A DNA stretch of 13,711 nucleotides from JAISFI01 sp031552425. GTDB taxonomy: Bacteria > Bacteroidota > Bacteroidia > Bacteroidales > Azobacteroidaceae. The number at the start of each line of letters is the position of its first letter. Position 1 is the first letter of the stretch. The position numbers and the translations under genes were made by a program. Under the pieces are notes generated by a model, which saw nothing but the letters and a program-made list of their open reading frames with translations, had not been told where the DNA came from and made no database searches. Of this stretch, positions 1 to 7,093 are shown in pieces. The stretch covers positions 1 to 13,711 of the forward strand of contig JAVBMM010000183.1 of the NCBI GenBank assembly GCA_031552425.1, read 5' to 3'.

Positions 1-824
1 GATCGCCCGTAAATCTTCTTGCAAAACCGGGAAAAATGTCCTGGAGAAGAAAAATTATAATTGAAACAAATGTCTTTAAGACTATCTTCTGTATAGCATA
101 TATCGTGTAATATTTTCTTTGATTTTTCATTCATAATCCATTGATGTGGATATTCACCAAATTCTTTATAGAATTTTTTCTCAAACCCAGACACACTATA
201 ATGAGCCAACTGAGCAAATTCACGGGTAGAATTGACCCCCAAATAATTAGACAACACAAGCTTTCTGAAAGAAATGTCCCTACCTATAATCGGATAGAAA
301 AACGCCGCCAATTCTTTTTTGGAATAATAAGCCCTCAGAATGAGAAAAAACTCTTCTTTCTTTAATTCCAAGAAATTGAAACAACGCAAACCATCATTCA
401 GATAAAGTTCCAGATTATATAAAAAATCCGTAACCCGCTGATTGAACAAAAGTTTATGAAAGTCCGGTTCAATATTTTTCGTATAAGAAGACAATGCATC
501 TAATGAAAAACACTGACATAATTTACCATAAGAACGAAAATAAAAAACCATAGCTTTCATATCTTCTCTTACCTCTATCGTAAATGATGTATTGGGAGGA
601 ATCAAGAAAAACTCTTCACTAACAACACACTTCTGATAGTACTCGTTGTACGAAACTATTATGTTCCCCTTAAGGACAAAGAAAACAATAACTTTGTCAT
701 AAGAATCTTCTTTCCTTATGGTATCTTTTTCAAAAAGAGTGCTAACTAAGGATTTTTGGTTATCATATACATAATTATAACACTCTGTGTGTTCTCTGAC
801 ATAAAGTAATTGGACAGCACTCAT
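1..824 (-). CDS. AraC-family transcriptional regulator, C-terminal end cut by window edge
   Basis: Reading the minus strand from the ATG at 824 gives 274 uninterrupted codons to the window edge with no stop. An in-frame stop lies about eight codons upstream, and no other ATG lies between it and this one. Residues 1-100 look like a small beta-rich sensory domain (IVFFVLKGNIIV, then FFLIPPNTSF, cupin-like in pattern). Residues about 185-274 carry the AraC-type double helix-turn-helix: a first helix pair around REFAQLAHYSVSGFEKKFYK, then the second with SLKDICFNYNFSSPGHFSRF and the family-typical F(C)KKIYG. It should bind DNA and control transcription of nearby or distant genes in response to an unknown ligand. 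Only the last few residues appear to be missing. It is transcribed away from the tRNA gene, and its target cannot be read from this window. Family call sure, function unknown. Confidence 0.88.
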   Translation of the reverse strand, partial: MSAVQLLYVREHTECYNYVYDNQKSLVSTLFEKDTIRKEDSYDKVIVFFVLKGNIIVSYNEYYQKCVVSEEFFLIPPNTSFTIEVREDMKAMVFYFRSYGKLCQCFSLDALSSYTKNIEPDFHKLLFNQRVTDFLYNLELYLNDGLRCFNFLELKKEEFFLILRAYYSKKELAAFFYPIIGRDISFRKLVLSNYLGVNSTREFAQLAHYSVSGFEKKFYKEFGEYPHQWIMNEKSKKILHDICYTEDSLKDICFNYNFSSPGHFSRFCKKIYGR

Positions 825-1258
825 ATTCAAATTGTTTATGTATAGTTAATCATTCCCTTTCATTCTCATGGCTAGCATAAGAGCAAATGAGCTTTTCTTC
901 CCATTTTTCCATTTTCCGGGATTTACACACATACATAATTTATTTCAATTAAAATGACATCAAAAAGGTACTTTCACAAGCACCATTAAAAGATAATGGA
1001 GATAGAAAAAAGGAAGAAAAACCCATTATGATATTTTACATTTATTGTATGCGTCTGTATAGCACTTATTGATAAGTAAAGATAAAGTGAGTACAACCGT
1101 TGAATATTATATATTTCCACCAACTAATTACACATTTCCGCCTAAATAAAAAAGAAATAAATGATACACATAAATGCTTATAAGCCTCTAAAAATCAATA
1201 ACAACAAGAATTTTTACAAAAAAATTACTCATCCTATTGCCAATTCAAAAATATCATC
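825..1258. other. AT-rich intergenic stretch with no gene seen
   Basis: I found no convincing reading frame, RNA gene or repeat between the start of the AraC-type gene and the promoter of the tRNA gene. It should contain the promoter of the AraC gene on the minus strand, but I see no good TAnnTTTG box close to its start. Confidence 0.5.
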
Positions 1259-1266
1259 TATCTTTG
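1237..1266 (+). promoter_or_regulatory. Bacteroides-type promoter of tRNA-Asp
   Basis: A TTG at 1237-1239, 19 bases of spacer and TATCTTTG at 1259-1266 match the Bacteroidetes primary sigma pattern (-33 TTTG-like, -7 TAnnTTTG). Transcription would begin a few bases downstream, giving a leader of about 30-35 nt before the mature tRNA at 1307. Confidence 0.72.
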
Positions 1267-1306
1267 CATCGCATTTGAGAGAAAGTGCTGATAAATAAAG
1301 AAATTT

Positions 1307-1380
1307 GGTGTGGTAGTTCAGTTGGTTAGAATACCTGCCTGTCACGCAGGGGGTCGCGGGTTCGAGTCCCGTCCATACCG
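1307..1380 (+). tRNA. tRNA-Asp (anticodon GTC)
   Basis: The 74-nt sequence folds as a complete cloverleaf. The acceptor arm GGTGTGG pairs with CCATACC, with one G-T pair. The anticodon stem CCTGC/GCAGG closes the loop CTGTCAC, placing anticodon GTC at 1341-1343. The T arm is GCGGG-TTCGAGT-CCCGT, and the discriminator base is G, as is usual for tRNA-Asp. CCA is not encoded and would be added after transcription. It decodes GAC and GAT. It stands alone between its own promoter and terminator. Confidence 0.97.
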
Positions 1381-1382
1381 CA

Positions 1383-1424
1383 AAAAAACGCTAACAATCT
1401 GAGTTTAGATTGTTAGCGTTTTTT
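1383..1424. terminator. Strong symmetric hairpin terminator shared by tRNA-Asp and the FAD oxidoreductase gene
   Basis: The arms at 1387-1400 and 1407-1420 form a perfect 14-bp stem (AACGCTAACAATCT with its complement) around a 6-nt loop. A-run and T-run flanks extend the stem and provide a U tract on either strand. It ends the tRNA transcript on the plus strand and is placed to end the convergent minus-strand oxidoreductase transcript about 75 bases after its stop. Confidence 0.92.
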
Positions 1425-1496
1425 CTTTTGTATTTTGGCAATTTATTTTCATTTGACCGGATACTGTGCTAAAAAAGTAATATTGTAGATACTAAC

Positions 1497-2882
1497 TTAC
1501 GATTCAGGCAAGTTCTGATATTCAGTAGTTGGGACATTTTGAGGCAATAGACCATGCAAGGCTGCAAACGCTGCAACTTTACCGGCTGCTTCACCCATAG
1601 GTACAGCATTTCCGGTAACACGATAACTTGCATGAGCCAAAAAGTCACCACTAACACATCTTCCTGCCATCATCAATCCTGAAATATCTTTCGCAATAAG
1701 TGCCCGTAAAGGAATATCATATGGTTTACTTTTATAATCCTGAGAGTAGCTTTTATTAGTTTCATTAGCATGAATAACCGGATGCACATCAACACTAAAG
1801 GTTGCACGACAAACAGCATCTTTATGATAACGTCCTTCTATTACATCCTGGACTGTGATGGAATATAGGCCGCGAATGCGTCGGCCCTCACGAATACCAA
1901 TTTGTTCTGCCGTTGAAACTAATCTCAGATTTTCCCAAGCTTTCCCATTCGTTCTTAATGCTTTAACAATTTGATTAAGTTCTTTTCGAGCATGTATAGT
2001 TGCTTGTGTCAAATCATCTGCATCAAATCCTTTGCATCCGTATTCATGATTAGCCATAAACATGAATAAATCATTCCTGATGGGGTATATTCCAGGACTT
2101 TTGTATGAAGAAATATATCCTCCTTTTTCAATCAAACCGAGCAAACGTTTTTTTGATCCAGAATCAACATCTCCTTTCCAACGGACATAATCTTTTATCT
2201 CCTCAAAGTGCACTCCGTCAATCAGTGCCAATAAACTTGCAGGTTGTGATGCAAAGTCGTTTGTTGGATCACCAAAATCGAAACCACATCCGGCAAGGGT
2301 AGCCAAATTACCATCGCCAGTAGCATCGATGAACATTTTTCCACTCCAAGCTTCTCTTCCAGAAGCCGATTCCGTGATTATATGTGTAAGCTGGTTACTC
2401 TTCTTTACAGTACCGACTACCCTTGTATGTAGACGAACATACACGTTATTATCAACACAATAATCTTCTAAAAGCAGTTTCATTTCTTCCACATCGAAAG
2501 GCAACGAATAGCTTGTGGGAATGGAACCAACAGCACCACGACTTTCTAAATCTTCTATCAATTGTTTCAAGAAGCCAGTTTTATTTTTATAATCAAGAAT
2601 CCAGCTTAATAATCCGGAAGTCCACGTTCCTCCTAAGCACCCATGAGTTTCAACCAGTAAAACGGACGCTCCTTTTTTTGCGGCTTCAACAGCAGCAGCA
2701 ATACCCGCTGGACCAGAGCCACATACGATAACATCATATTTTCCTTTTATAGAAACCTTTTGCATCTCCTCAATAACATTGTTCTCAGCTATTGAAGAAC
2801 ACGCTGTAATAGTTGAAGGAAAAATAATCGATGACGCTAAAGCGCTGACTCCACTCACTTTTATAAATTGACGTCGTTTCAT
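1497..2882 (-). CDS. FAD-dependent oxidoreductase with Tat-like lipoprotein leader
   Basis: The 461-residue protein starts with MKRRQFIKVSG, a twin-arginine type motif, followed by a hydrophobic stretch and a lipobox-like ITAC with Cys28. Export as a folded flavoprotein and lipid anchoring in the periplasm are therefore predicted. Residues 49-78 form the FAD-binding Rossmann start (VIVCGSGPAG, glycines at 55, 57 and 60, ending in the acidic residue of LLVE). Further FAD-family signatures are GCLGGTWTSG near 81-90, DATGDG near 186-191, and a C-terminal MAGRCVSGDF...GNAVPMGEAAG that closes the FAD site. This matches the FAD_oxidored family (PF12831 type). The substrate is not known; family members in Bacteroidetes are often linked to sugar or steroid-like substrates, but nothing here decides. 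It ends at the bidirectional terminator before the tRNA. The leading ATG is preceded by a good -7 box. Confidence 0.85.
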   Translation of the reverse strand: MKRRQFIKVSGVSALASSIIFPSTITACSSIAENNVIEEMQKVSIKGKYDVIVCGSGPAGIAAAVEAAKKGASVLLVETHGCLGGTWTSGLLSWILDYKNKTGFLKQLIEDLESRGAVGSIPTSYSLPFDVEEMKLLLEDYCVDNNVYVRLHTRVVGTVKKSNQLTHIITESASGREAWSGKMFIDATGDGNLATLAGCGFDFGDPTNDFASQPASLLALIDGVHFEEIKDYVRWKGDVDSGSKKRLLGLIEKGGYISSYKSPGIYPIRNDLFMFMANHEYGCKGFDADDLTQATIHARKELNQIVKALRTNGKAWENLRLVSTAEQIGIREGRRIRGLYSITVQDVIEGRYHKDAVCRATFSVDVHPVIHANETNKSYSQDYKSKPYDIPLRALIAKDISGLMMAGRCVSGDFLAHASYRVTGNAVPMGEAAGKVAAFAALHGLLPQNVPTTEYQNLPES

Positions 2883-2909
2883 TTATAAATACTTATCAAA
2901 CTACATTTA

Positions 2910-2917
2910 CAAATATA
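2910..2917 (-). promoter_or_regulatory. -7 promoter box of the FAD oxidoreductase gene
   Basis: On the minus strand these bases read TATATTTG, a full match to TAnnTTTG, 27 bases before the ATG at 2882. I see no clear -33 TTTG at the right distance, so the call rests on the -7 box and position alone. It suggests the oxidoreductase is not only read through from the ZIP gene upstream. Confidence 0.5.
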
Positions 2918-2966
2918 ATTTATTCAAATCATTTATTTTTATAACTTCAAAAAGATCATTTACAAA

Positions 2967-3722
2967 TCAAAAAGATTTGCTTAATAAAAAAGCTATTAAG
3001 AATCCTACTACTGTAACTATTGCAACAACCCTGCCTCCATACTTAAATGCTTCCGGAATCATTGTGTCACATAACATAGCCAGAATAGCACCAGATGCAA
3101 AAGCCATTGTTCCAGCATGAATAGAGGGCGAACTATCCCCAAGAAAAGCATACCCTCCCATAGATGAAAGGATAGTAACAATGAGAGTAATAATCCAAAG
3201 AGTCAAAATATATTTAGTGGACAAACCTGCCATTTTCATTCCTAAAGTGCCTGACATTCCTTCCGGCAAATTACTTAAAAATACTGCAGCCATAAACACA
3301 AGTCCTGTATTTCCTCCAATGGCAACAGAGGCTCCTACTACAAAAGATTCCGGAATACCATCTAATAATGTTCCTAACAATATAGCCGTACCAGAATTGT
3401 CTTCCGGATTATCGCTTTTTGCCTTTTCAGAGATACCATGACCTCTTTTTCTGAATTGACCACCTTTTTTATCAATAAAATAATCACCTCCGACAAAAAC
3501 AACTGCACCTGCTAAAAAACTTAATCCAATCACTATTTGATCATGGCTTTTATCAAACGCATCATTCATCAAATCTATTGACAAGGCTGAAATCAACACG
3601 CCAGCACCAAAAGCCATAATCGTAGCAATCAATTTATTATTCAATTTCAGATATAATCCGAGTAAAGCTCCTATTAAAACAGCAGATCCGGATATAAATC
3701 CTAATAATGCAGATTGAAACAT
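2967..3722 (-). CDS. ZIP-family metal transporter with altered metal site
   Basis: This 251-residue inner-membrane protein has about seven to eight hydrophobic segments, with a charged loop near residues 84-112. It shows the ZIP fold signatures: glycine-rich FGAGVLISAL in the early part, then two P-E motifs in consecutive helices, DGIPES (Asp121, Pro124, Glu125) and SNLPEG (Ser150, Asn151, Glu154). Characterised ZIP proteins such as ZupT carry His at the Asp121 and Ser150 positions, so the metal site differs. A third DTMIPE motif (Asp219, Glu224) lies in a late helix. Divalent cation transport is the family role; the ion is not deducible. I chose the ATG at 3722 because the longer frame back to 3764 starts at a TTG that lies inside the predicted promoter. 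The gene is divergent from the DUF1254 gene and 84 bases upstream of the oxidoreductase. Confidence 0.85.
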   Translation of the reverse strand: MFQSALLGFISGSAVLIGALLGLYLKLNNKLIATIMAFGAGVLISALSIDLMNDAFDKSHDQIVIGLSFLAGAVVFVGGDYFIDKKGGQFRKRGHGISEKAKSDNPEDNSGTAILLGTLLDGIPESFVVGASVAIGGNTGLVFMAAVFLSNLPEGMSGTLGMKMAGLSTKYILTLWIITLIVTILSSMGGYAFLGDSSPSIHAGTMAFASGAILAMLCDTMIPEAFKYGGRVVAIVTVVGFLIAFLLSKSF

Positions 3723-3761
3723 ATTATTCTGATTTAGTAATTTAAATATAACAATAACAAA

Positions 3762-3795
3762 CAAATATACATGTTTTTTTCAATTAATCGACAAA
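3762..3795 (-). promoter_or_regulatory. Promoter of the ZIP-family gene
   Basis: On the minus strand TTTG (3792-3795), 22 bases of spacer and TATATTTG (3762-3769) give a Bacteroidetes-type promoter, with a spacer slightly longer than usual. Transcription would start around 3755, leaving a leader of about 30 nt before the ATG at 3722. This argues against translation starting at the in-frame TTG at 3764. Confidence 0.6.
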
Positions 3796-3895
3796 GAGAT
3801 GTCTGTTTTCCGACAAACAATATAATATTAAACTTTTATCATTACGATATAAGTGAACAAATTCCTTTTTATTTTGTTATTCATACAATTACAAG

Positions 3896-3918
3896 ATCCA
3901 AACTCCATTTTTTTGGAT
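3896..3918. repeat. Small inverted repeat upstream of the DUF1254 gene
   Basis: ATCCAAA (3896-3902) and TTTGGAT (3912-3918) are perfect 7-base inverted arms around a 9-base centre, 40 bases before the start codon. It sits where a promoter or operator of the DUF1254 gene would be. It could be a regulator site or a chance hairpin in AT-rich DNA. Confidence 0.35.
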
Positions 3919-3958
3919 AATACTATTCTAATTTATTATACATTAAATATTCAGTGTT

Positions 3959-5434
3959 ATGAAGACAAAAAAAAATCTAAAAAACAAAGTATTGCTTTTA
4001 GCATTACCACTATTGATTTTCTCCTGTAATAATCAGAAGAAACAAACAGCACAAGAATCTAATTTCGGTTACGAATTTGTAAACGGTTATCCAACAGAAG
4101 CAACCATTCAAAAGGCTTATGATGACGCCGATTTGGCGCGTGCCATACAAGCATACAAATTTTTCTACCCAACTGTTTCTGGTGAAGCCATTTTGGAAGG
4201 GAATCAAGATGTTGGCATTAAACCCAATGCCGTATCTGGTACGCTTGATTCTAAGCCTTTACAGCTGGGCTTTACTCTTAACTCCGACACACCTTACGGA
4301 CCATTACTATTAGACCTTTCAAAAGGTCCGATAGTAGTTGAGCTACCCGCCGCTCCGCTTATTGTGGTGGCAATGGATGTGAACCAACGCTGGGTAGCCG
4401 ATATGGGTATTCCGGGACCTGATGCGGGTAAAGGCGGTAAACACCTCATTCTTCCTCCCAGCTATAAGGGAAAAATTCCGGCTTCGGATTACTACATTTG
4501 GAAATCGTCCTCAGATAACTTAACGGTAGGTATTCGTTCGCTTCCGGTGGGCGGTGATGTACCTGCGGCTGTGGAGCGCATTAAAACCGTGAAAATATAT
4601 CCGTACGAGGGAAAGGCTACTCCGATACAGTGGCTTGATCTTTCGGGGAAACCTCAAAATACTACTCCGCTTGATTGGGAAACCAACATCAAGTTTTGGG
4701 AAGTGCTGAGTAAGGTAGTTGATAGAGAACCTTCATTCGAGCTATATCATACGTACTACGGTGAACTATCTGTACTGGGAATTATCAAAGGAAAACCGTT
4801 TAACCCGGATGCCCGTATGAAAGGTATTTTGGAAAAGGCAGCCAAGATGGCTAACGCTCAAATGCGCGTACAATCCTTTGCCGACCGTCGTTCCGACCGT
4901 CTTCCATGGTCTGATCGCCAATGGGAATGGGTAGGTCTTCGTCCAGAAAATGGTGACTTCGAAACCCCTACTTATCTTGATCTTGATGCACGCGAAGTAT
5001 GGTTTTATCAAGCTATCGGAGCGTCACCAGCTATGTTTCGTCGTCAAGCAGGACAAGGTTCCTTATATTGGCTAGGATTGAAAGATAAAGATGGTAAATA
5101 TGTAGATGGAGCTAAAACATATAAATTAACTATTCCTCAGCCTGTTCCTGCCGGATTGTTCTGGTCAGTAACCGTTTATGATGCTAATACTCGCAGCCAG
5201 GTACAAACAGACCAAGGATATGCAGCTCTTCGTTCAATGTTCGAATTAAAAGATGTAGATAAAACTCAACCTGTTGATTTATATTTCGGGCCCACTGCTC
5301 CTGAAGGAAAAGAAAAGCAATGGATTAAAACTATTCCTGGTAAAGGCTGGTTTGTGTATATGCGCATCTATGGTCCTCAAGAAGCAGCATTCAACGGTCC
5401 TTGGAAACCTGGCGACTTTGAAGAAGTGAAATAA
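3959..5434 (+). CDS. DUF1254/DUF1214 domain lipoprotein
   Basis: The 491-residue protein begins with a short basic region, a hydrophobic core and LIFSC, so Cys23 is the likely lipidated residue. The residues after Cys (NNQKKQ) lack the acidic run that marks surface-exposed lipoproteins in Bacteroidetes, so a periplasmic location is inferred. Residues about 70-215 fit DUF1254 (NSDTPYGPLLLDLSKGPIVV, then MDVNQRWVADMG). The C-terminal 110 residues fit DUF1214 (VPAGLFWSVTVYDANTRSQV, DLYFGP, and the closing KGWFVYMRIYGPQEAAF). These two domains normally occur together in exported proteins of about this length; no biochemical activity is established that I can state. The gene is a single unit: divergent promoter region, then a terminator 28 bases after the stop. 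Codons 120-340 are clearly richer in G+C than the two ends. Confidence 0.9.
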   Translation: MKTKKNLKNKVLLLALPLLIFSCNNQKKQTAQESNFGYEFVNGYPTEATIQKAYDDADLARAIQAYKFFYPTVSGEAILEGNQDVGIKPNAVSGTLDSKPLQLGFTLNSDTPYGPLLLDLSKGPIVVELPAAPLIVVAMDVNQRWVADMGIPGPDAGKGGKHLILPPSYKGKIPASDYYIWKSSSDNLTVGIRSLPVGGDVPAAVERIKTVKIYPYEGKATPIQWLDLSGKPQNTTPLDWETNIKFWEVLSKVVDREPSFELYHTYYGELSVLGIIKGKPFNPDARMKGILEKAAKMANAQMRVQSFADRRSDRLPWSDRQWEWVGLRPENGDFETPTYLDLDAREVWFYQAIGASPAMFRRQAGQGSLYWLGLKDKDGKYVDGAKTYKLTIPQPVPAGLFWSVTVYDANTRSQVQTDQGYAALRSMFELKDVDKTQPVDLYFGPTAPEGKEKQWIKTIPGKGWFVYMRIYGPQEAAFNGPWKPGDFEEVK

Positions 5435-5462
5435 GAGATAAATTCTCTAATATAAAGATAGG

Positions 5463-5496
5463 AACCGTCGTGAACTTAGTGCTCGCGGCGGTTTTT
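5463..5496 (+). terminator. Rho-independent terminator after the DUF1254 gene
   Basis: AACCGTCG (5463-5470) pairs with CGGCGGTT (5486-5493), 8 bp with one G-T pair, and is followed directly by a run of T. It ends the DUF1254 transcript and separates it from the Fic gene. Confidence 0.8.
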
Positions 5497-5508
5497 GGGT
5501 TTAAAGAA

Positions 5509-5546
5509 TTCTTGAAACTTCGAGATTCTTTAAGAATCAAGAAGAA
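5509..5546. repeat. 38-base inverted-repeat element, copy 1, over the Fic promoter
   Basis: The element begins TTCTTGAAACTTC and ends AAGAAGAA. Its centre is a near-perfect palindrome, GATTCTT-T-AAGAATC (5524-5538). It agrees with a second copy at 6901-6938 at 31 of 38 positions. It lies just upstream of the Fic -7 box at 5562, covering the place of the -33 element. An operator for autoregulation of the Fic gene, whose product has a C-terminal winged-helix region, is a reasonable inference. Confidence 0.7.
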
Positions 5547-5561
5547 TTAATAAAAATATTG

Positions 5562-5569
5562 TATCTTTG
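5562..5569 (+). promoter_or_regulatory. -7 promoter box of the Fic gene
   Basis: TATCTTTG matches TAnnTTTG and lies 28 bases before the ATG at 5598. No TTTG is visible at the -33 position, which is instead occupied by the inverted-repeat element. This would suit a promoter that depends on, or is blocked by, a bound protein. Confidence 0.6.
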
Positions 5570-5597
5570 CCTTATTGAAAAACATAATTGATAAGAT

Positions 5598-6890
5598 ATG
5601 ATAGAATACCCTCCGATGGCCTCCGAGCAAGAAATATTCGAAGCCTTTCAAGTAGCATTCAAATCTGATATTCAGCGTATAAATTCCGATTATCCTTATT
5701 GGGAAAAGGTAAAATATATTCCAACAAAAGAAAAATTGACTCCCAAAAAATTGTGGCTCGCATTGAAAATATTGCGTCAGGCAAACCGTACGATTGTATC
5801 TTTTGGAAAATATGAATTCAGTTTTACAATCACGGACGAAATGTTTGAGCTCCTGTATTATTTTGATATGAATATCGGCGGCAGTTTAACCGGAGAACAA
5901 ATTATTCCTTCTGAAAACAAAAATTCTTATCTTATTTCATCCATTATGGAAGAAGCCATTGCTTCGAGCCAGATGGAAGGCGCAACTACCACGCGCAAAG
6001 TGGCGAAAAATATGCTTCGCAAAAGCGAAAAACCCAAAAATAAGGGGCAGCAGATGATTCTAAACAATTACCAAACAATCAACTACATAAAAGACCATTC
6101 TAAAGATGATTTTTCTATTGAACGACTGAAAGAAATTCATCATTCAATGACTGTCAACACGCTTGAAGATGAAAAGGATGCCGGGAGTATCCGCCAAAAC
6201 GACAATATTCTTGTGATGGACGGTATTACGGGCGACATTGCACATACACCTCCTCATTATGAAGAACTGAAAACATTGCTCGCTGATTTGGAAAAATTTT
6301 TCAACAAAAACAGCAGCTCATTCATTCATCCCATTGTCAAGGCGATAATCGTACATTTTATGCTGTCTTATTTTCACCCTTTTGCAGATGGTAATGGTTG
6401 CACTGCTCGTTCGCTGTTTTATTGGTATATGATGAAACAAGGTTATTGGTTGGTCGAATATATGTCGATTTCTCGTATTATTGCCAAAACAAAAAGACAA
6501 TACGAAGATGCCTTTTTACATACCGAATGCGATGACAATGATTTGACTTACTTTATTTTATACAACTTACGGAAGATGAAAGTTGCCTTTGGGGAACTAA
6601 AACTCTATCTCAAACGGAAAACGGCCGAAAATAATAGTATCATATTGCTCGCCAACATAAAAGGAATCAATGCAAGACAAGCACAAATCATAAAAATTAT
6701 ACAGGAAAAATCCAATACTGTTTTTTCCGTAAGAGAAATAGAAAATCGATTCTCAATCTCCAATTTCACTGCTCGGGCTGATTTAGAAGGACTTGTAAAA
6801 TTAGGGTATTTGTCTGAAATACAAATAAATAAAGTAACTCGAAATTATATTAAATCCAATATATTTGACGACCTATTAAAAGGCAAATAA
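5598..6890 (+). CDS. Class II Fic-domain protein (predicted AMPylase type) with C-terminal winged helix
   Basis: At 430 residues it has the layout of the common Bacteroidetes/SoFic-like Fic proteins: an N-terminal helical region, an inhibitory helix, the Fic core and a DNA-binding-like tail. The inhibitory motif S/TxxxEG is present at 123-128 (SSQMEG, Glu127), which defines class II with the inhibitor helix before the core. The catalytic loop is HPFADGNGCTAR at 260-271: His260, Phe262, Asp264, Asn266 and the last Arg271 are kept, but the first Arg of GNGRxxR is Cys268 (codon TGC at 6399-6401). The target-docking flap region is near 200-215. Residues about 355-420 look like a winged helix (FSVREIENRFSISNFTARAD). 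Fic enzymes normally transfer AMP from ATP to a protein hydroxyl; whether this one is active is open. It stands alone between two copies of an inverted repeat, upstream of a decayed second Fic. Confidence 0.93.
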   Translation: MIEYPPMASEQEIFEAFQVAFKSDIQRINSDYPYWEKVKYIPTKEKLTPKKLWLALKILRQANRTIVSFGKYEFSFTITDEMFELLYYFDMNIGGSLTGEQIIPSENKNSYLISSIMEEAIASSQMEGATTTRKVAKNMLRKSEKPKNKGQQMILNNYQTINYIKDHSKDDFSIERLKEIHHSMTVNTLEDEKDAGSIRQNDNILVMDGITGDIAHTPPHYEELKTLLADLEKFFNKNSSSFIHPIVKAIIVHFMLSYFHPFADGNGCTARSLFYWYMMKQGYWLVEYMSISRIIAKTKRQYEDAFLHTECDDNDLTYFILYNLRKMKVAFGELKLYLKRKTAENNSIILLANIKGINARQAQIIKIIQEKSNTVFSVREIENRFSISNFTARADLEGLVKLGYLSEIQINKVTRNYIKSNIFDDLLKGK

Positions 6891-6900
6891 CGGTTTGAAC

Positions 6901-6938
6901 TTCTTGAAACTTCTTGATTTTTATAAATTCAAGAAGAA
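6901..6938. repeat. 38-base inverted-repeat element, copy 2, before the Fic remnant
   Basis: This is the second copy of the element at 5509-5546, in the same orientation, with 7 mismatches confined to the central 17 bases. It also contains a perfect inverted repeat, CTTCTTGAA (6900-6908) with TTCAAGAAG (6928-6936), and a direct repeat TTCTTGA-AAC-TTCTTGA. A weak -7-like box (TACTTTAT, 6950-6957) follows. It stands in front of the Fic remnant as copy 1 stands in front of the intact Fic gene. Confidence 0.65.
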
Positions 6939-6945
6939 ATTATAA

Positions 6946-7049
6946 CAGATACTTTATATTACAAATGAGATTAATAAAATTGCACACCCATTCACGGAAG
7001 GTAATGGACGAAGCACATGGATTTGGTGGATTTTAAACTGAAAATAGGC
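6946..7049 (+). pseudogene. Remnant of a second Fic-domain gene
   Basis: One frame from 6964 reads NEINKIAHPFTEGNGRSTWI and then WWILN before a stop at 7039. HPFTEGNGRSTxIW is the Fic active-site loop of the shorter Doc/Fic type, distinct from the loop of the intact upstream gene. The last Arg of the motif is Trp here (TGG). After the motif, one missing base near 7027 would restore WLDFKLKIG, which fits the IWLDLILK-like continuation of that subfamily. The N-terminal part and the rest of the C-terminus are absent, with stops close on both sides. It is therefore a truncated and frameshifted fossil, no longer able to make a Fic domain. Exact ends are uncertain. Confidence 0.8.
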
Positions 7050-7093
7050 AGAGATATCTTGTTTCTTGCATTATGTAATCAAGTTAGAATATT

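Noticed and set aside
141..365. Plus-strand 74-codon frame
   Set aside because: It lies antisense inside the AraC-family gene, which is well supported on the minus strand; its product has no recognisable features.
1307..1380. tRNA-Asp as an integration site
   Set aside because: I saw no repeat of the tRNA 3' end elsewhere in the window and no integrase; the adjacent terminator is intact.
2963..2979. Hairpin CAAATC-AAAAA-GATTTG at the end of the ZIP gene as a terminator
   Set aside because: The stem is only 6 bp, overlaps the stop codon and has no U tract in the gene's direction.
3723..3764. Longer N-terminus for the ZIP protein starting at a TTG
   Set aside because: The TTG is part of the predicted -7 promoter box; the ATG at 3722 begins the membrane domain as expected.
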